Positions 10,160 to 23,395 of a stretch of DNA of 64,000 nt are shown one piece after another. The notes beneath the pieces are model-generated. The model saw nothing but the letters and a program-made list of their open reading frames with translations. It made no database searches and had not been told where the DNA came from. The stretch covers positions 9,374,501-9,438,500 of the forward strand of contig OU015655.1 in NCBI GenBank assembly GCA_907165275.2. Direction: 5' to 3'. Made by a program: the position numbers and the translations under genes. Each line of letters begins with the position of its first letter. Within the stretch, counting starts at the first letter, position 1. The DNA is from Zygaena filipendulae (Eukaryota > Arthropoda > Insecta > Lepidoptera > Zygaenidae).

Positions 10160-13100
10160 ATTTTTAAAATATTTTGCGAAAGTTATAATATTACTCTTTT
10201 TGTCTTATCACACGTTTAAAGCATAAATTTAAGTTATGGGTTTATTTATCATTATAAGACATGCGCTATTGGATCATACCTAAAGGTATTAAATGAAATA
10301 CCCTTTTCCATTGGTATTGTCGCCGATGCACGATGTATAGAAAAATCATACGTATTTAAAACGTCACGATATTTTTTAAGTTTACTCTGTGAAAATTTTT
10401 GAGCATGAATTATCAAGACCTTAAACATATCTCCCGTTTAAAATGACATAGTGTAGTTGATAGATACCCTTGATAGATACACGATGCATTGCTTAGATTG
10501 GAGCTAATAAAAAGAATACAATATAATGATGGGTTAATATTACAATTTTTGCTTTCGTAATAACAACTCAAGAGTGTTGAGATGAATCCTTTTTTGTTGA
10601 AAATTACTGCCTTAACTCAATGTGAATTTTAATATGACCCATTTGCGTTCAACGTGTATATCGTGACCGCGGTACCATGTCTGCTAATTTGAAATTCCCC
10701 TACATTTTAAGGTTTAGGAGGATTACTTATTGTCTGAGATTTCACAGCCGCATTTAGGCCTTAAGTCTGGTGTAGGGTAGTTTCCCATACCCATCAATTT
10801 CCAGCTATAAATGTCTCCACGGTCTCCACCACTTTTATGGGATCCTGTTATACGCTATCCAGCCTTCCAAGCTTCAGTCCGCTTCAGTTGCCTACATCAA
10901 GATTAAATCTAGCCTAAGTTTTATCATCGACTACGACCTATCGAGTATCATACTGTAAAAAAAAAATAGTTTGAGTATTAATAACATTTTAGTAAGTACA
11001 ACAGTTTTATTATAAATTATAAGTATCCTCGATTCTGTGGATTTATTATGTGAACTATAAGTCCTTATAAATCTTACCATTTCAAGTTAGATATATACCC
11101 ACAGCACTATCAGTTAACTGAGGCAGTTTATTTTTATTTTTACGGACGCCGGCCGTCCGTACAAATTGGTATGAGATTTAAACACAGGCCGAACCTATGG
11201 TCCGAACTCACGGGCTCTTGTTCTTTTTTATTTTCTTTGACATTTTATATGAGGCTTGTGTGCCGTGTGAAGGTCGCTGTTGCTTTGAGTGATGGCCGTT
11301 TTAAGGCACACTCGTGTACCTAAATCAATCAATTCTAAGTCAGAGCATCTTAATTAGTGCCTACAGTTTTATTGTTCCACCCTTTTTATTGTTATCATCT
11401 ATATGTATGTCATAGGGGCGCGTCTGAAAAAACAAACTTCTTATAGTTGCATCGCCAATCGGTTAAAGCAAGAAAATAATATGACAATGTATATTTAAAT
11501 CATATAATATAGTCGTACTATTGCTGCGACAGCGGCGCCAGTGATTTGACCGGAATCATAGGCAGTTGTTAATATTTTGAGAACCGGATCGCGTAAAATT
11601 AAAAACCTCAACTTAATATTTATAATTTTTTTGAACTTTGCTTTTTTGAAAATGTCTTTTATAAAAAAAATAACATTACCTCTACAACCTTTCTTTATAT
11701 TCATACGTCAAAAAACCGTATAAATTATCATATTTGTGCTAGTCTGTCTGAACGCACACAACGGAGTAGATATTATATGTTAGAGAAAGTGAGGTAGGCA
11801 TGTACCAGTTGAGGATACTTATGATCGTCTTTTGTCACGACAATAACTTGTGTGGTCAACGAGTGACCAGAATGGATTGAACTCTCAAGTATAGTTATAC
11901 TAAATATCTTAGTTACACTGACATTCGTAAAAGGAGAGACACCAATCTTCTAGTCGACCGAGTTAAAGCTCTACAAGAGGCCAATATCAATAATATTATA
12001 TACATATATATAATATTGTTAGAAAATGTATTTTCCCCTTTCATTTGCTACGAAAAATTAACGACAGCAATTTTTTTTAAATATTGCACCAAATGAAGCG
12101 ACGCAAATAAAAAAAATATTACGAAAATTGCGTTGGTTTACAAAAGAAATTGAGAATGGATCAATGTTTTGTTATAATATTGAATAAACTTATTATTATT
12201 ATTATATGTTACGCTTTTGACTATAAATTACAGGTTAATATTTAAATTTATCTGCAAGGCGAATTTCCCGCCAATATGTCTTCGTGGAAAAATTGCACGC
12301 GCCATCTTGGAAATCTCGGACGAAGGAGTCGAGCGTAGGTATAATGTGCCCTCAACACATTAGTTTAGAAGAAATAAAACCTACGTGGCGTACGATAGAG
12401 CCGCGTACAAACTTATTTGATCGGTCGTTCAACCATATCGTTGTGGCATTCCTTTCTATCGTAGAGTGGCGTCTCCCTCACACATACCGTTAAGGTGGTA
12501 TGTCTGAGTTATGGCATTCCAAAGTTGCCACCTCCACCTCGGAGGCTGTGCACTGGCCTGCACGTAAAAGCGTATGTTCCATGCGGTGTCGCCTTCCTTA
12601 TTTCTCTGAATATGTTTCTTATTAGGTGTGAATGCCCTTTTTAGATCGAAAACATTTGAACAGCGACCTTTCTTTCAGTAAAGACGTGTGTCAAGGTCAG
12701 ACTTAATTTTGAACTTCATAAAATTGACCTTTTTTGTACTATTAAGCATACCTAATAAAATAACACATACCTACCTATTTTGAATTTCTTTATTACAGTG
12801 TTGTTATCATCTTTTTTTTATTTAAAATGATTTCGTTTTTCCTATTTATATTATTTAAATTCTATTTTTGTAACCAACGTTCAGGTACGTAAATCGCGAC
12901 TTAAAAGGCAAAGCGTTGCTTGAATGCTGATCATTCGATCCGTTCTCTCCGTTGACACATAGATCAATACCTTATTTAGTAAGAATAAACTTTGTTGTTT
13001 ACCATTTGACTATTTACAATCCTACAATCGAAATATGATTCTGAACAGTAAGGTGTTATAAAACATTACCCCTAAATAAAATCGATTAATCAGATTTATT

Positions 13101-13786
13101 AAGTAGATGTCGTTAGATGATCGAACTGCTTGGACATTTTTTCCAAAATTGTTAGACTACTGAGGTTAGATAGTTCATATACAGTTAGAAAACCATAATT
13201 TCTGGGATTCGACATACTACCAAGAAGACGCTAAACTTAGTCGATAAGATTCTTTTTATGATCTACAATTTGGTATCAAAAAGCTATCGCCATCTAGCGT
13301 AATATGATTTTAATCTATTATTGAATGAAGTGACATCTCTTGAGTGAATCACGCACTCTGAGAACTACAACTACGATACAAGCATCTTAAGTTCCAACGA
13401 ACACAGAAAGATGGCGCTTATTTTTGTAAGCCGATATCGGTGAGGAAGCTGCGATCGTACGATGTGTTTGGTATAGGTAAACATTGTTACCTAGATGGCG
13501 CTTTTGAAATTCACAAAAGAAAATGTGCTTGAAGAATCGATAAATTACGTACGTAAGAAACAAACATCCCGAAAATGGGCATTGGGCATGTCGTTAAATT
13601 AATAAACACGAAAAACATACCCTAAATATTATATTTTAGCTTTAATTAGATTACTAAATGCATAAAAACTAGGGGTTATTAATTTATATTCTACCTAAAT
13701 GCATAGATTTTAAATATTAATTTTATTAATCAGCATTCAGTAAAATTCTGAAGTAGCAATTAAAACAGTTGTTTGTTAGACACTTA
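10160..13786. other. Non-coding stretch with no supported gene
   Basis: Contains a near-perfect GC palindrome around ACGGACGCCGGCCGTCCGT at 11,142-11,160. There is also a TTA-repeat tail after TTGAATAAAC near 12,180-12,205 that looks like a LINE 3' end but has no body. A GC-richer patch at 12,270-12,600 has no recognised translation. The word CGCCATCTAG (about 13,289) recurs inverted as CTAGATGGCG (about 13,492). Confidence 0.4.
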
Positions 13787-14021
13787 CCGCCGCACTCAGA
13801 GTCGACTTTAATGATTACTTAATTAAGTATAAATTTTTAAAATAAAACTGCCGCAATCAGACAAGTTTAATAAATTAATGTTAATTGGCATTTAACTAAT
13901 TATGTTACATCTTATTAAATGCCAATTAACATTAATTTACTGAACGTCTCTGATTGCGGCAGTTTTGTTTTAAAAATCTATACTTAACTAAGTAATCATT
14001 AAAGTCGACTCTGAGTGCGGG
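13787..14021. mobile_element. Long hairpin (foldback) element
   Basis: Two arms of about 110 bp, by eye above 90% identical, meet around a short spacer (about 13,900-13,920). The outer ends read CCGCACTCAGAGTCGACTTT on the left and its complement, ending GAGTGCGG, on the right. Further in both arms carry ACTGCCGCAATCAGA and TTAATGTTAATTGGCATTTA. Element ends and target duplication are not clear. A diverged single arm sits at 29.65 kb. Non-coding; could be transcribed into a hairpin RNA. Confidence 0.85.
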
Positions 14022-14879
14022 GGTTAGCTATCTAGTAGGTGAATGAAATAGGTTTGTTTACTACAACCTTAGGCGTTTAGGCATTGATATACGTCTAGTA
14101 GTAAATCAATGCGTTTAGGAGCTTTTGAAGTGTAACAACTACAAAAAAATAGCTCTTAAAACTTATTATTTTTAAACGCCAGTGGATATCTATATTATTA
14201 CGTACTTATTAGTTAAAATTGATATATTGATAACTTTGTAACAACTAAACATCTCTGAAGATAAATAATTAAAGTATTGAAGAATAAAACGTTACATAGG
14301 TACGTTATAAATGTATCTACTATCCCGAATCAAAAAATAATAAAATAAAAAGGATAAAAAATACTGATTTGTGATGTTTTGCCACATAGTGCGGTTGAGA
14401 ATTGTGTTACCGGCACGCGTATTATTGACAGGGAATGTTGGTCATAGTGAATCAACTATCAAGGTCCTGAGAAAGGATGGAGAGGTTGTATCCCGAAGTT
14501 TGCCGCGAGCGACAGCTACTATCATATTATTATATATTTTAAATACTAACATATTTTACATTATGAGTGTAACATTTATTGGTATTCCACTCTTTCTGTG
14601 AACCGTTCTGTGAACTGTGAAAGCGAAGCAACTGTGCAAACTGTTTTCGCGTGAATCGCATGCAATGCAAACATATTATACCTAAACGGACTTTTAGTTT
14701 TGTTAGTGACTACTCATAGTAGGCACTTACCTACTCGTCATAATGTTATTTTTATTGAGACCTCCGCCATTATTTGTTCAATATTATCACTATTGCAAAA
14801 TTCTGCGAAAAGTATTAGGATCCGGATAGTAAGTAAGTAACTTAGGCATTTAGCATTAAGATAGGTAATAATCTAATAT
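14022..14879. other. AT-rich non-coding stretch
   Basis: No gene or repeat structure recognised. Confidence 0.4.
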
Positions 14880-15120
14880 AATATGTATATAAATCACGTG
14901 TCACGTTGTTTGTCCGCGATGGACTCCGAAACTACTGAACGGATTTTGATAAAATTTTGCAACCATTTATAATATGGGTCAACATAAAAGATGGGATCGT
15001 TTTTATCCCGGAATTCCCTCGGGAACTGAAGGACATAGAGTACTTTGTCCCGCAACCTCCGCGGGAACTCCGAAAATACCGCGGATGAAATCGCGGGGGA
15101 CAGCTATATTAGTATATTTT
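14880..15120 (-). mobile_element. SINE-like element
   Basis: Near full-length minus-strand copy. It starts AATCACGTGTCACGTTGTTT and ends ATCGCGGGGGACAGCTATAT. Shares its tail with the copy at 7,431. The GGAATTCC/GGGAACT block is present twice (near 15,010 and 15,060), suggesting a small internal duplication. Confidence 0.8.
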
Positions 15121-15571
15121 ATTACTCTGAGGTAATATACAAAAATTCAAATCTAGGATCTCGATCAATAGGCTAAGAAATTTATAATAATATTCTGTAC
15201 GTAGAAATTTCGGTTTTTCAGTTTACGCATGAGTGGTACCTACTTTGGCATGCTATCCTAAAAAATAAAATAACTAGACTAACCTAATCGTTTCAAGGTA
15301 TATTTCATATATTTATCTACTCGTATTCGAAAAGATTTATCCGTGACAAAAGCGTTATAACATTTTTTCATCTCATAAAGTTTTTTGTTACGTACGCTAG
15401 GGTAACACAAGAGCGTTCTGTAATCAAATATCTGTCAAGTGATGCATGAAATTGTGCGCCGCCGGCGGCGCCGCAGTCTTGAGGACGTTGCCCCATCGAT
15501 GTGGCTGCCGTACGGCGAGGATCTGACAAGCTGAATACATCATCACGTTTCTATCATAATGGAAAAAAGTT
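15121..15571. other. Non-coding stretch with a GC patch
   Basis: A short GC-rich run GCCGCCGGCGGCGCCGCAG lies near 15,459-15,477, followed by moderately GC-rich DNA to about 15,530. No open frame or splice pattern supports an exon. Confidence 0.35.
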
Positions 15572-15999
15572 TAAGGCCCGTATTCCAGAAGATGACTCAG
15601 ATCACGTTTTACTTGAGATTAGTTTTAAGCTCAGATCATAACTCAAGCGTACATCTTATTATTGAATGCGTTTTAAGTTCTAATTACTTGAAAGTAGTCT
15701 TAAGTTTTTTTCTGGGATTCTGAACTCTGATTGGTTCTAATCAGTTCAAACTAGTCTTGAGTAGAGATTTTGAGCTCTGATTGGTTGAGTGGTCTTGACA
15801 TGACAGACGTAAACAAAGATCAAATCTTTGCTTGAGTATAGATTAGTACTCAAGCATCATTCTAGAATAAGGAAATAACTCAGCTGATTGTTGATTGATG
15901 AATCTCGTTTCAAGTAAGGTTCTAAAATTAAAGCTTTACTTGAAATTAGTTTTAAAACTAGATTCATGACTTGAGTAACCTTTTGGAATACGGACCTTA
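15572..15999. mobile_element. MITE with CCGTATTCCA ends
   Basis: Terminal inverted repeats: TAAGGCCCGTATTCCA on the left, TGGAATACGGACCTTA on the right. Between them is about 400 bp with several TTGAGT/ACTCAA-type words repeated on both strands. A TA dinucleotide flanks AGG...CCT on both sides, fitting a TA target duplication, although a three-base target cannot be excluded. No coding capacity. Confidence 0.75.
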
Positions 16000-16177
16000 G
16001 TTTTCAAAGGCAAATTACAATTTACTTTGAGCTTTCGATAGAGCTTTTTAAATTAATTTGAAAATATCATTCAGACCGCAAGTCTGACCTGTCTACTAAC
16101 TCTATGTTAATATGTACCTATTTATAATACCATTCATGTTAGTCTACAAATCTGCAAAAGGGGAATTTTTATCAAAT

Positions 16178-16305
16178 ACTAGCTGTGCCCCGCGGTTTCA
16201 CCCGCGTGAGTTTTGGAACCTTTGCGGACGCAGGAAGAACAACCCGTCAAAGTTTCATCACAATCGAACCAATGGTTTCGAAACGCATAGAGGACAGATA
16301 TACAA
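16178..16305 (+). mobile_element. SINE-like element, shortened
   Basis: Begins ACTAGCTGTGCCCCGCGG then TTTCACCCGCGTGAG. The GGGATAAA block is missing and a later CAAAGTTTCATCACAATCGA block resumes the body, so it carries an internal deletion. Confidence 0.75.
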
Positions 16306-16871
16306 ACATTCATTTTTATTTATAAAGAAGATAAACTGAGGCATTTCAAAACATCTATATGTAAAAGTGTGTGTTGGGTGTTTACAGGCTTTTATCGGGT
16401 TGATTGTCCACCCATGTAAACCAAAATAGAAAAGACATGATATTGAATTTAAGAAAAGGAATGCGAAAATGCAATAAGAAAAATATAGCATATTTTAAAA
16501 ATAACGGCGTAATAAAAATGAGGCGGGATATCAATGAGTGGCATAACGCCGCTTCGTTACATAGTGTATTATTTTGCACTGAGGTTGCTAGTAAACAGCA
16601 ATAAATAGCCAAATCGTATAGTGCAGTAGCTATACATGACTTAGGTATAGTCGTGTATTGTGGGCGCTGGTGCGCGTGCTGTCCATTTGTACCCGTATAC
16701 TGGGTAGTTGTTCATTTAATTATTATGGCCCCTCAGTGTCAAGTTAACTAACGCTACTCGGAGGGCGAAATTGTCTTTTGATATTTATGTACCTACAGAG
16801 ACATAACTGAATATTTCTTAAGTAGAGTTGAACGCTTGCGGAATCAACCTCAGTAGTCAAGCAGCACATGG
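16306..16871. other. Non-coding stretch
   Basis: No gene recognised. Overlapping short open frames on both strands near 16,380-16,610 have no motifs and cancel each other as evidence. Confidence 0.4.
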
Positions 16872-16879
16872 GTTGGGAA

Positions 16880-17233
16880 AAGGGTTGCCACCCGTACTAT
16901 ATTATATAGTACCGTACTATATTTCAGTCGAATGTACTATATATTATAGAAAAAAATATAGTACTAAAAATACTATATTTTATCCCTAATTCAACTGTCA
17001 CTTTTCTATATTAATCTGGAATGCACCTGCAGTTTAGCATGGGGAATTTAAGAATGAAACGCATACGCGGCAACAATACGTCAACTGTCAAACTTGCAAT
17101 AATTTGTAAATAAATGCTGCCTGTTACGTAATAAAAATAAATAAGTATGTATATTATGTACTATTTTTTCCCTGCATTTACCAAAAGTACTATATTTTTG
17201 CATCTTTTTTCCAAAAAAACGGTGGCAACCCTT
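16880..17233. mobile_element. hAT-type MITE
   Basis: 354 bp bounded by 13-bp perfect inverted repeats AAGGGTTGCCACC / GGTGGCAACCCTT. A perfect 8-bp direct duplication GTTGGGAA lies immediately outside (16,872-16,879 and 17,234-17,241). Eight-base target duplications are diagnostic of the hAT superfamily. The interior is rich in AGTACTATAT words and non-coding. The intact duplication implies a fairly recent insertion. Confidence 0.92.
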
Positions 17234-17241
17234 GTTGGGAA

Positions 17242-20200
17242 TATAAAAACATTTTCGAATTGCAATAAGCTTTTGAAAGAAATGAAAGAGAGAAAAAATA
17301 TATACCGACTATCTACTTAAGAGAATCGGATTATTTAAAGAAAGACTTAAAAGTGTAATGATTCTATTTGTTTCCTTTCGAATATTATGTAAAGAACTGT
17401 GATGGAAAATCTTTTTAATATTAACTTATCATTTCATTATCCATACCAAATTGTTTTGATCAAGTACTTTCCCACAACACAAGTAAAGACGGCTGGCTTG
17501 TACGCAGTGTTGTGCATGTGCGCGTATCGTTGGGTTGACAACTCGACACCGAGCTGATAGTAACTGTCAGCTGTCAGTGAATAATTGTCACATGTACAAG
17601 TACATTGTATACAGGTGTCAAATTTTCCTTGGTCTTTACCGAGGTCAATTTCGCGGGGAATGAGGAGGCATGAAAATGGTGGGAGGTGGAGAGTGTCGCT
17701 CCTTTATCTCTACTTTTTTACTCTCTATTCTTTTATATTAGGTTTAACATTGATATATATGGGTTTACTATATAAATTTATGTTATAAAATTATAAGTGC
17801 ATAATATAATGAGCGCACCTTAGATTGCAAACACAAAAACAAACTAGGGAAAGGCGAAGGAGGGGGTCAGAGTTTCTAATTTCTTTGCTAGAAAGCTTAA
17901 CAATGTTTTAACCAAATATAATTATGTGTATGCGAGAACCGAGTATCACATTCTATATTCAATTGTAGAGGACTTTAAAACAAATATAAATAAAAGTAGA
18001 CAGATTTATGACTATGGTAACTTATATTTAGTTTTTAAAAATAAAAAGGATTTCTAGAAATACTTATTCAAAGATTAAAAATATATGATCTTTTGAGTCT
18101 ATCGCCCGCTGTTTGCCTTTTATACCTCTAGACTCTAGAGTAAGTAGACAATTCAATATTATTTAATAAATATATTATAACCTAAGCGATAAATTACGAA
18201 TGGAGAATTTGCAGCAGTTTATAGAATACTTGATGTGATTCTATTTTTGCTACCTATACTCCAATATTAGTGAATTCCAAGGATCAATGGACGGTAGGTG
18301 CGACCAGTTAATATTCTAAGCTCACCTCGTGGCTACCTTCAACACACGATCGGCATCGTATCGAAAACAATGCAATCTCTTGAATACCAGATTAGGTAAT
18401 TCTAAATCAAGTCCGAAGAACTTCAAGAAGATGTATTTAATACAAAATTCGCAATCTATCAAAAAAACTGAATTAACTGTATAAAAGAGCTATAGAATAT
18501 AAAAAAGATAAATTCTAGATAATAGGTATATGCTTGGTATACACCTACCTACTATGACGTTTGTAGTTTGATTTTTTATATAATAAAGAAACTTCGGCGT
18601 TAAATATGTATGTACGTAGATAATGAAGTTGGTTTTACAAGGAAGTTGGTGAAGAAATACGAGTACTTAAAGCCTAAAATGTGTTGTAGAATTTTTAATC
18701 ATATCATTCAAATGGTGCCTATTTACATTTAATTAGTTTTAAGGTGAAGACATTTTGAGGATAAAGAAACTTGATGGGTGCTCGAATAATTTGTTTAGGC
18801 GCGAAGTTTTAACCACAGGAGAAACATGACATTAAGTATTGCAAAAAAGCGCAGTAGTTCAATGCGTATAACACAGTTTTATTAAAATGCTCTCATGTTC
18901 ACATATGAACAAACTCCGCGTTGTTGTTCAAAATAAAGCAAAATAAAGATTTACATCTTATATCGGCTTGTTTTATTTACATAGAACCTGTTCGGAGCTT
19001 TGTGTGAGATAAAGAGAGATGGAACGATTTCGGTTGCTTGCTCCGTGACAAGGACAGTAGAATGTACATGCAACACAACATTCTTTTAAACGCAGTTCGT
19101 TTGTCTTATGTTTAGTGAAGAATTCAAGTTACAACTTTTTTTTATTATACATCGGAATAAAATTTAACGATGGTTCAAACTTTGAATTTATATTAAAATC
19201 TCATGTTACATGGTTTTTCTGTTTTTTTTTTATAGATTCATCTCACACGTATCTAAATTAAAATGTTATCATAGATATATGTAGGTACATGTGTCTTAAG
19301 AATTTCAGGATGTTGAAAGAAATTGCAAGAAAAAGTTCGGATATCCTTTTAAAAGTTTCTACTGTATGCAACATGTGTTTGCCGGGACCCGGGATGAATT
19401 TTTTTTAAGAACAAAGTTTTTTTATCTCTTACGAACATACAACATCTGTCCGGAATATTGGATGACCTGCGATCTCACGTGAGACGACAATATGAACCGC
19501 AATCAAAAGTTCTTGATACTTGCTATAGTATTAACACAATAATAATTAAATACAATAATATAATATATTATGTTTTAACTTTGTTGGTTTACTTTATTTT
19601 TGATAATGGTGGTTCTTTAATATTATAATTAGCTACATTACTTTTTCTAGAAGATATTTACTATTTACTTCTATTATGAATGTTTGTGAACGTGTTTGGA
19701 TGTTTATAACAATAAGTTTATATACAATATATGTTTAAAAAGTCATTAATTGTTTAACAGTTAATCTCGTTATGTGGTTTATAATTTAATTACGTTCAAG
19801 TTATGAAAGTTTACGACATCTATTTATTTGTTAGGTATTTTGTTTTTATTATTAAAAACTTATAACGCTTAGTTAGTGATGATAATTATAGTGATGATGA
19901 TGATGTAAAGATGATAAATTAAATATTATTGGTCGTGAATGCTTACGATATAGTATTAAAAATACATGTATGCTTACGCTAAGCAACAGAGACTGAACCG
20001 ATCTCTCTCGATGGTAGTAGTCGGCTTTTAAAGTTACCTGTAACAAAAATATTGTAATTAATTGCCATTTTATAATATTTTTTATAATACTGACAAATAA
20101 TATAATATACTGTAATAAATAAAAGACCTACAGTTAAAGATTTAAAATGAGTAATAATTACTTTAAATATCAACATGAATGTGTCGCGCTAGACAACTTG

Positions 20201-23167
20201 CAGTGGGCTCCGATTCACACACCCCACCCCTCAGTTTTTCTAACAGGTTCCGAGTACCAATGCATGCGTAAAATCGCTGCATTCATCATCCAAAGCTTCT
20301 TATAATATTAATAAGTAAATCTAATTTAAAAAAAGGAAAGATAAAACAAGAAATTGTTTAACATCACGACTGAAAGATCGGAGACGTTATGAGAAAAAAT
20401 ATCGTGCAACGAGCAAGTAATGCACCATACGAAATTTAACCGAGTGTTCTACAATAGAAAAAATATGTTCAATTCATTGACAGTTCGTCACGGACCAAAT
20501 ATGGAAGGTCGTCTACGAAGTTACTACGTTCGATACTACGGGTATCTCGTAGGCGTCAGTTTACGCACCTTGCGTGCATGCTGTGTGGGCGATATGTTGG
20601 CGATATTATGTGAACGAATTGCTGCGAAACCATAAAACGTACCATTTACTTTTGTCTTTCCTCTTAGCGTAATATTGCGTAAACTATTTGATTGTATAGC
20701 TATGAGTATAGCCTAAGTTACACTTGTTACACGTACCTTCTTGTGTACGTAATAGAGAGTAGGTAGGTGCGTTATCAACTAACAAAGTTAAAATTCAAAT
20801 AAATTAAAAATATAATATTGTGTTTAAAATTGAAAAGTTACGTGGTAGAAAAAAAAGTTATGTTATGCGATGCGTTATATGCACATTCAGAATTTTCGTG
20901 AGTTTTCTATTAAATTAATTAATTTCTTGAACCTGAGTTCGCATCAGTTTTCCTTAGGTGTACGTGTGGACAAGCTACATGCATTATTATGGAATTTTAA
21001 CCCGTATTTCTCTAGACAGAAATTAATGCGCACAAGTTTCGTGAAGAATAGTTGGTTTCGGAACTTGTTTTCCCCGTTCGCTATAAATATTTGAAAGTAT
21101 CTTCTTTCCGCAGTGTATCAGTTTTGTCAATGACGTATTCTAACAAGTGAGATATTATTCTTGGTTCAACTAATCGGCAAACGTTTGAAATTTTCTATTT
21201 ATAAGTAATATAATTTAAATAAATATTTGCTATAACAGCTCAAGGCTTTAAGTTTCACCTGTAGGTGTATTACACCTATATCACACGTATTTCCAATTCT
21301 GGGTATATTATGTCTATTTTATTATAACCCATAGATAATATAAAAATTCTTATCCACAATTTACAAAAAAAAAAATAAAAAAAATTAAAATAAAAAAAAA
21401 AAATAGTTCAAGTTACATTAAGTATGTACTTGATAAGCGGTATGTGCTTCAAAGAAAAGAAATAGGAGTTAAAAGGAGTGTCAACTTTACGTGCTTTTAA
21501 GCTCTTGTACACAGGGCTGTTATTATTGTTATATTATTATTATCCATTGGTCACAGCGATAACCTTGTAGCTCGAAGTGTGCGCTGACTGCAGACCAAAA
21601 CAAAGGGACTCGACGACAGTTTGGACTGAGTTATTTATTGTGTTATAGCAAAAATACGCGATGATTGATCACCATTGTTAGCGCGTAGCAAGATAGACGT
21701 ATCTATGAAACATACACGTTAAAGTGCAGTTGTTATTATCTAATTCCTACTGGCAAAGACATAATAAATGACAAATAATACGAACACCCCAGTCACTAAT
21801 GAGAGTTATAAACTGTACTTATAATAATCAATAAATAATGGACAATAAGGCTTGCAGATCTTCCTTCACACAGCGCCACTTGGTCCCAAAGTCCAAACTA
21901 AGCAGAGCTTCCAGGAAGCTGATATAAAGTATACATATTAACATTCAGACTCAGAGTAAACACCAGCCGGCTTACTCTTGATACAATCGAGTACCTAAGG
22001 GTCATGTACTCTTGAATTAATCGTCTTAGGATCAAATCGAACTCGAATCGAAATGAAATCGAAACGGAATCTTTTGCTTCTTCTAAAGCATTGCCATCGT
22101 GTCTCTACTCTCTATCGAATTTATCCGTCTTTCTCGAGTCAAATCAAAATCGAAATCAGCCTTAAATCATTTTCAAGAGTCCTTACTCCCCAGGTTCATT
22201 ACACATAATGTTTCCCTGATACGGGTGCTGTCGATGTCATATGAACCGCAGTCAGTAAGAAATGTCAACTGCTTGACACTGTTATTGTTGTAACATATTA
22301 TAACACTTCACATACTAACATACCCGATAACGAAGGATTATCGTAAAGGACTCTACATGTTAAAATGACTACGTAGGTATGTGAATATGTATGTATGGAG
22401 CCGGTGTCGTGTGATTAATAAACAACGCGCAAACACCTACATCATTTGATACCAACGACAGATTTTTAGCGAGCTCAGATTCGCATTTCTCAGCTCGTAG
22501 AAACAATAATAATGTTAATGAAAGTCGATCCTTGTGTGACTAGAATGACTTATCTTTTGACTATGAAGCACATACGAAGGTTGGAACACAAATATAATCC
22601 TATTAATATTATATAGTAATATTTTATAGTATATAATGTAATTTTTCAGTACCGGCTTGTTTTGAAGAAGAAATTTATCGAAGTTCATGGAACGTCAAGC
22701 ACAAGTTAAGTTTAATAATTACTTTATTTTTCTAAATATTGTACCTACCGTTGGATTCAGTTCATGATTAATTTTTTTATATACCTATAGATGCAGTAAA
22801 AAAAGTTAAATTTGTGAATAGAACTCTCATCAAAGCTTCAAAAGGGAAACGAACAGTAATAGTCCATTTTTTACACGCATTCTACTTTAGTAACGGTTGT
22901 GTGAGAGGGACAACGTTCGAGACGTGTGCGTGGGTGAGAGGGATGGACGTGGTTATGACATTTTTTGTGATAGCACTTTCAAAGACTGCGTGAGATGATA
23001 TTATAGAATGTAGAGATTCTGATGTGTTGAGATGAGGTGTTGCTTTAGGCCATAACTTCATTATCTGTTCGTTTGTCTCGCTGAAACTCGAGAATGGCTG
23101 GCCTAATTTGGCTAATTTTGATCTTGAAATATTTGTAGAAGTTCAGGGAAGGTTTAAAAAGTAATTA
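17242..23167. other. Quiet non-coding region
   Basis: Almost 6 kb without a recognisable gene or transposon. It contains an A-rich low-complexity run at about 21,362-21,405. GC-richer patches at 17,470-17,700 and 20,440-20,630 have short open frames but no recognised product. A region this free of repeats could hold host regulatory sequence, but that is inference only. Confidence 0.4.
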
Positions 23168-23395
23168 GGCTACTTTAAAAAAAAATTAATAGACACTTAT
23201 TTTTTGCTTTTTCAAATTATTGAGAAAATACTAAGATAAAAAGCATTAAAGTTTAGGAGTGGCAGCTCTTGACGTTATAATTGGCTATAAACTGTAACAC
23301 GGCGTGACGTCACGCGACATTTCGACCTAATGTATCTCCGTTTTTTTTTATGAATCCCGAAGACGGACTAAAAATCATTGAACTAATATAACTAG
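23168..23395 (+). mobile_element. M1 MITE, copy 2
   Basis: Begins after TA with GGCTACTTT, has the GACACTTATTTTTTGCTTTT block, then AAGCATTAAAGTTTAGGAGT, one perfect TGACGTCA (23,305-23,312) and one decayed TGACGTTA. It ends through AGACGGACTAAAAA. More diverged than copies near 41 kb. Confidence 0.75.
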
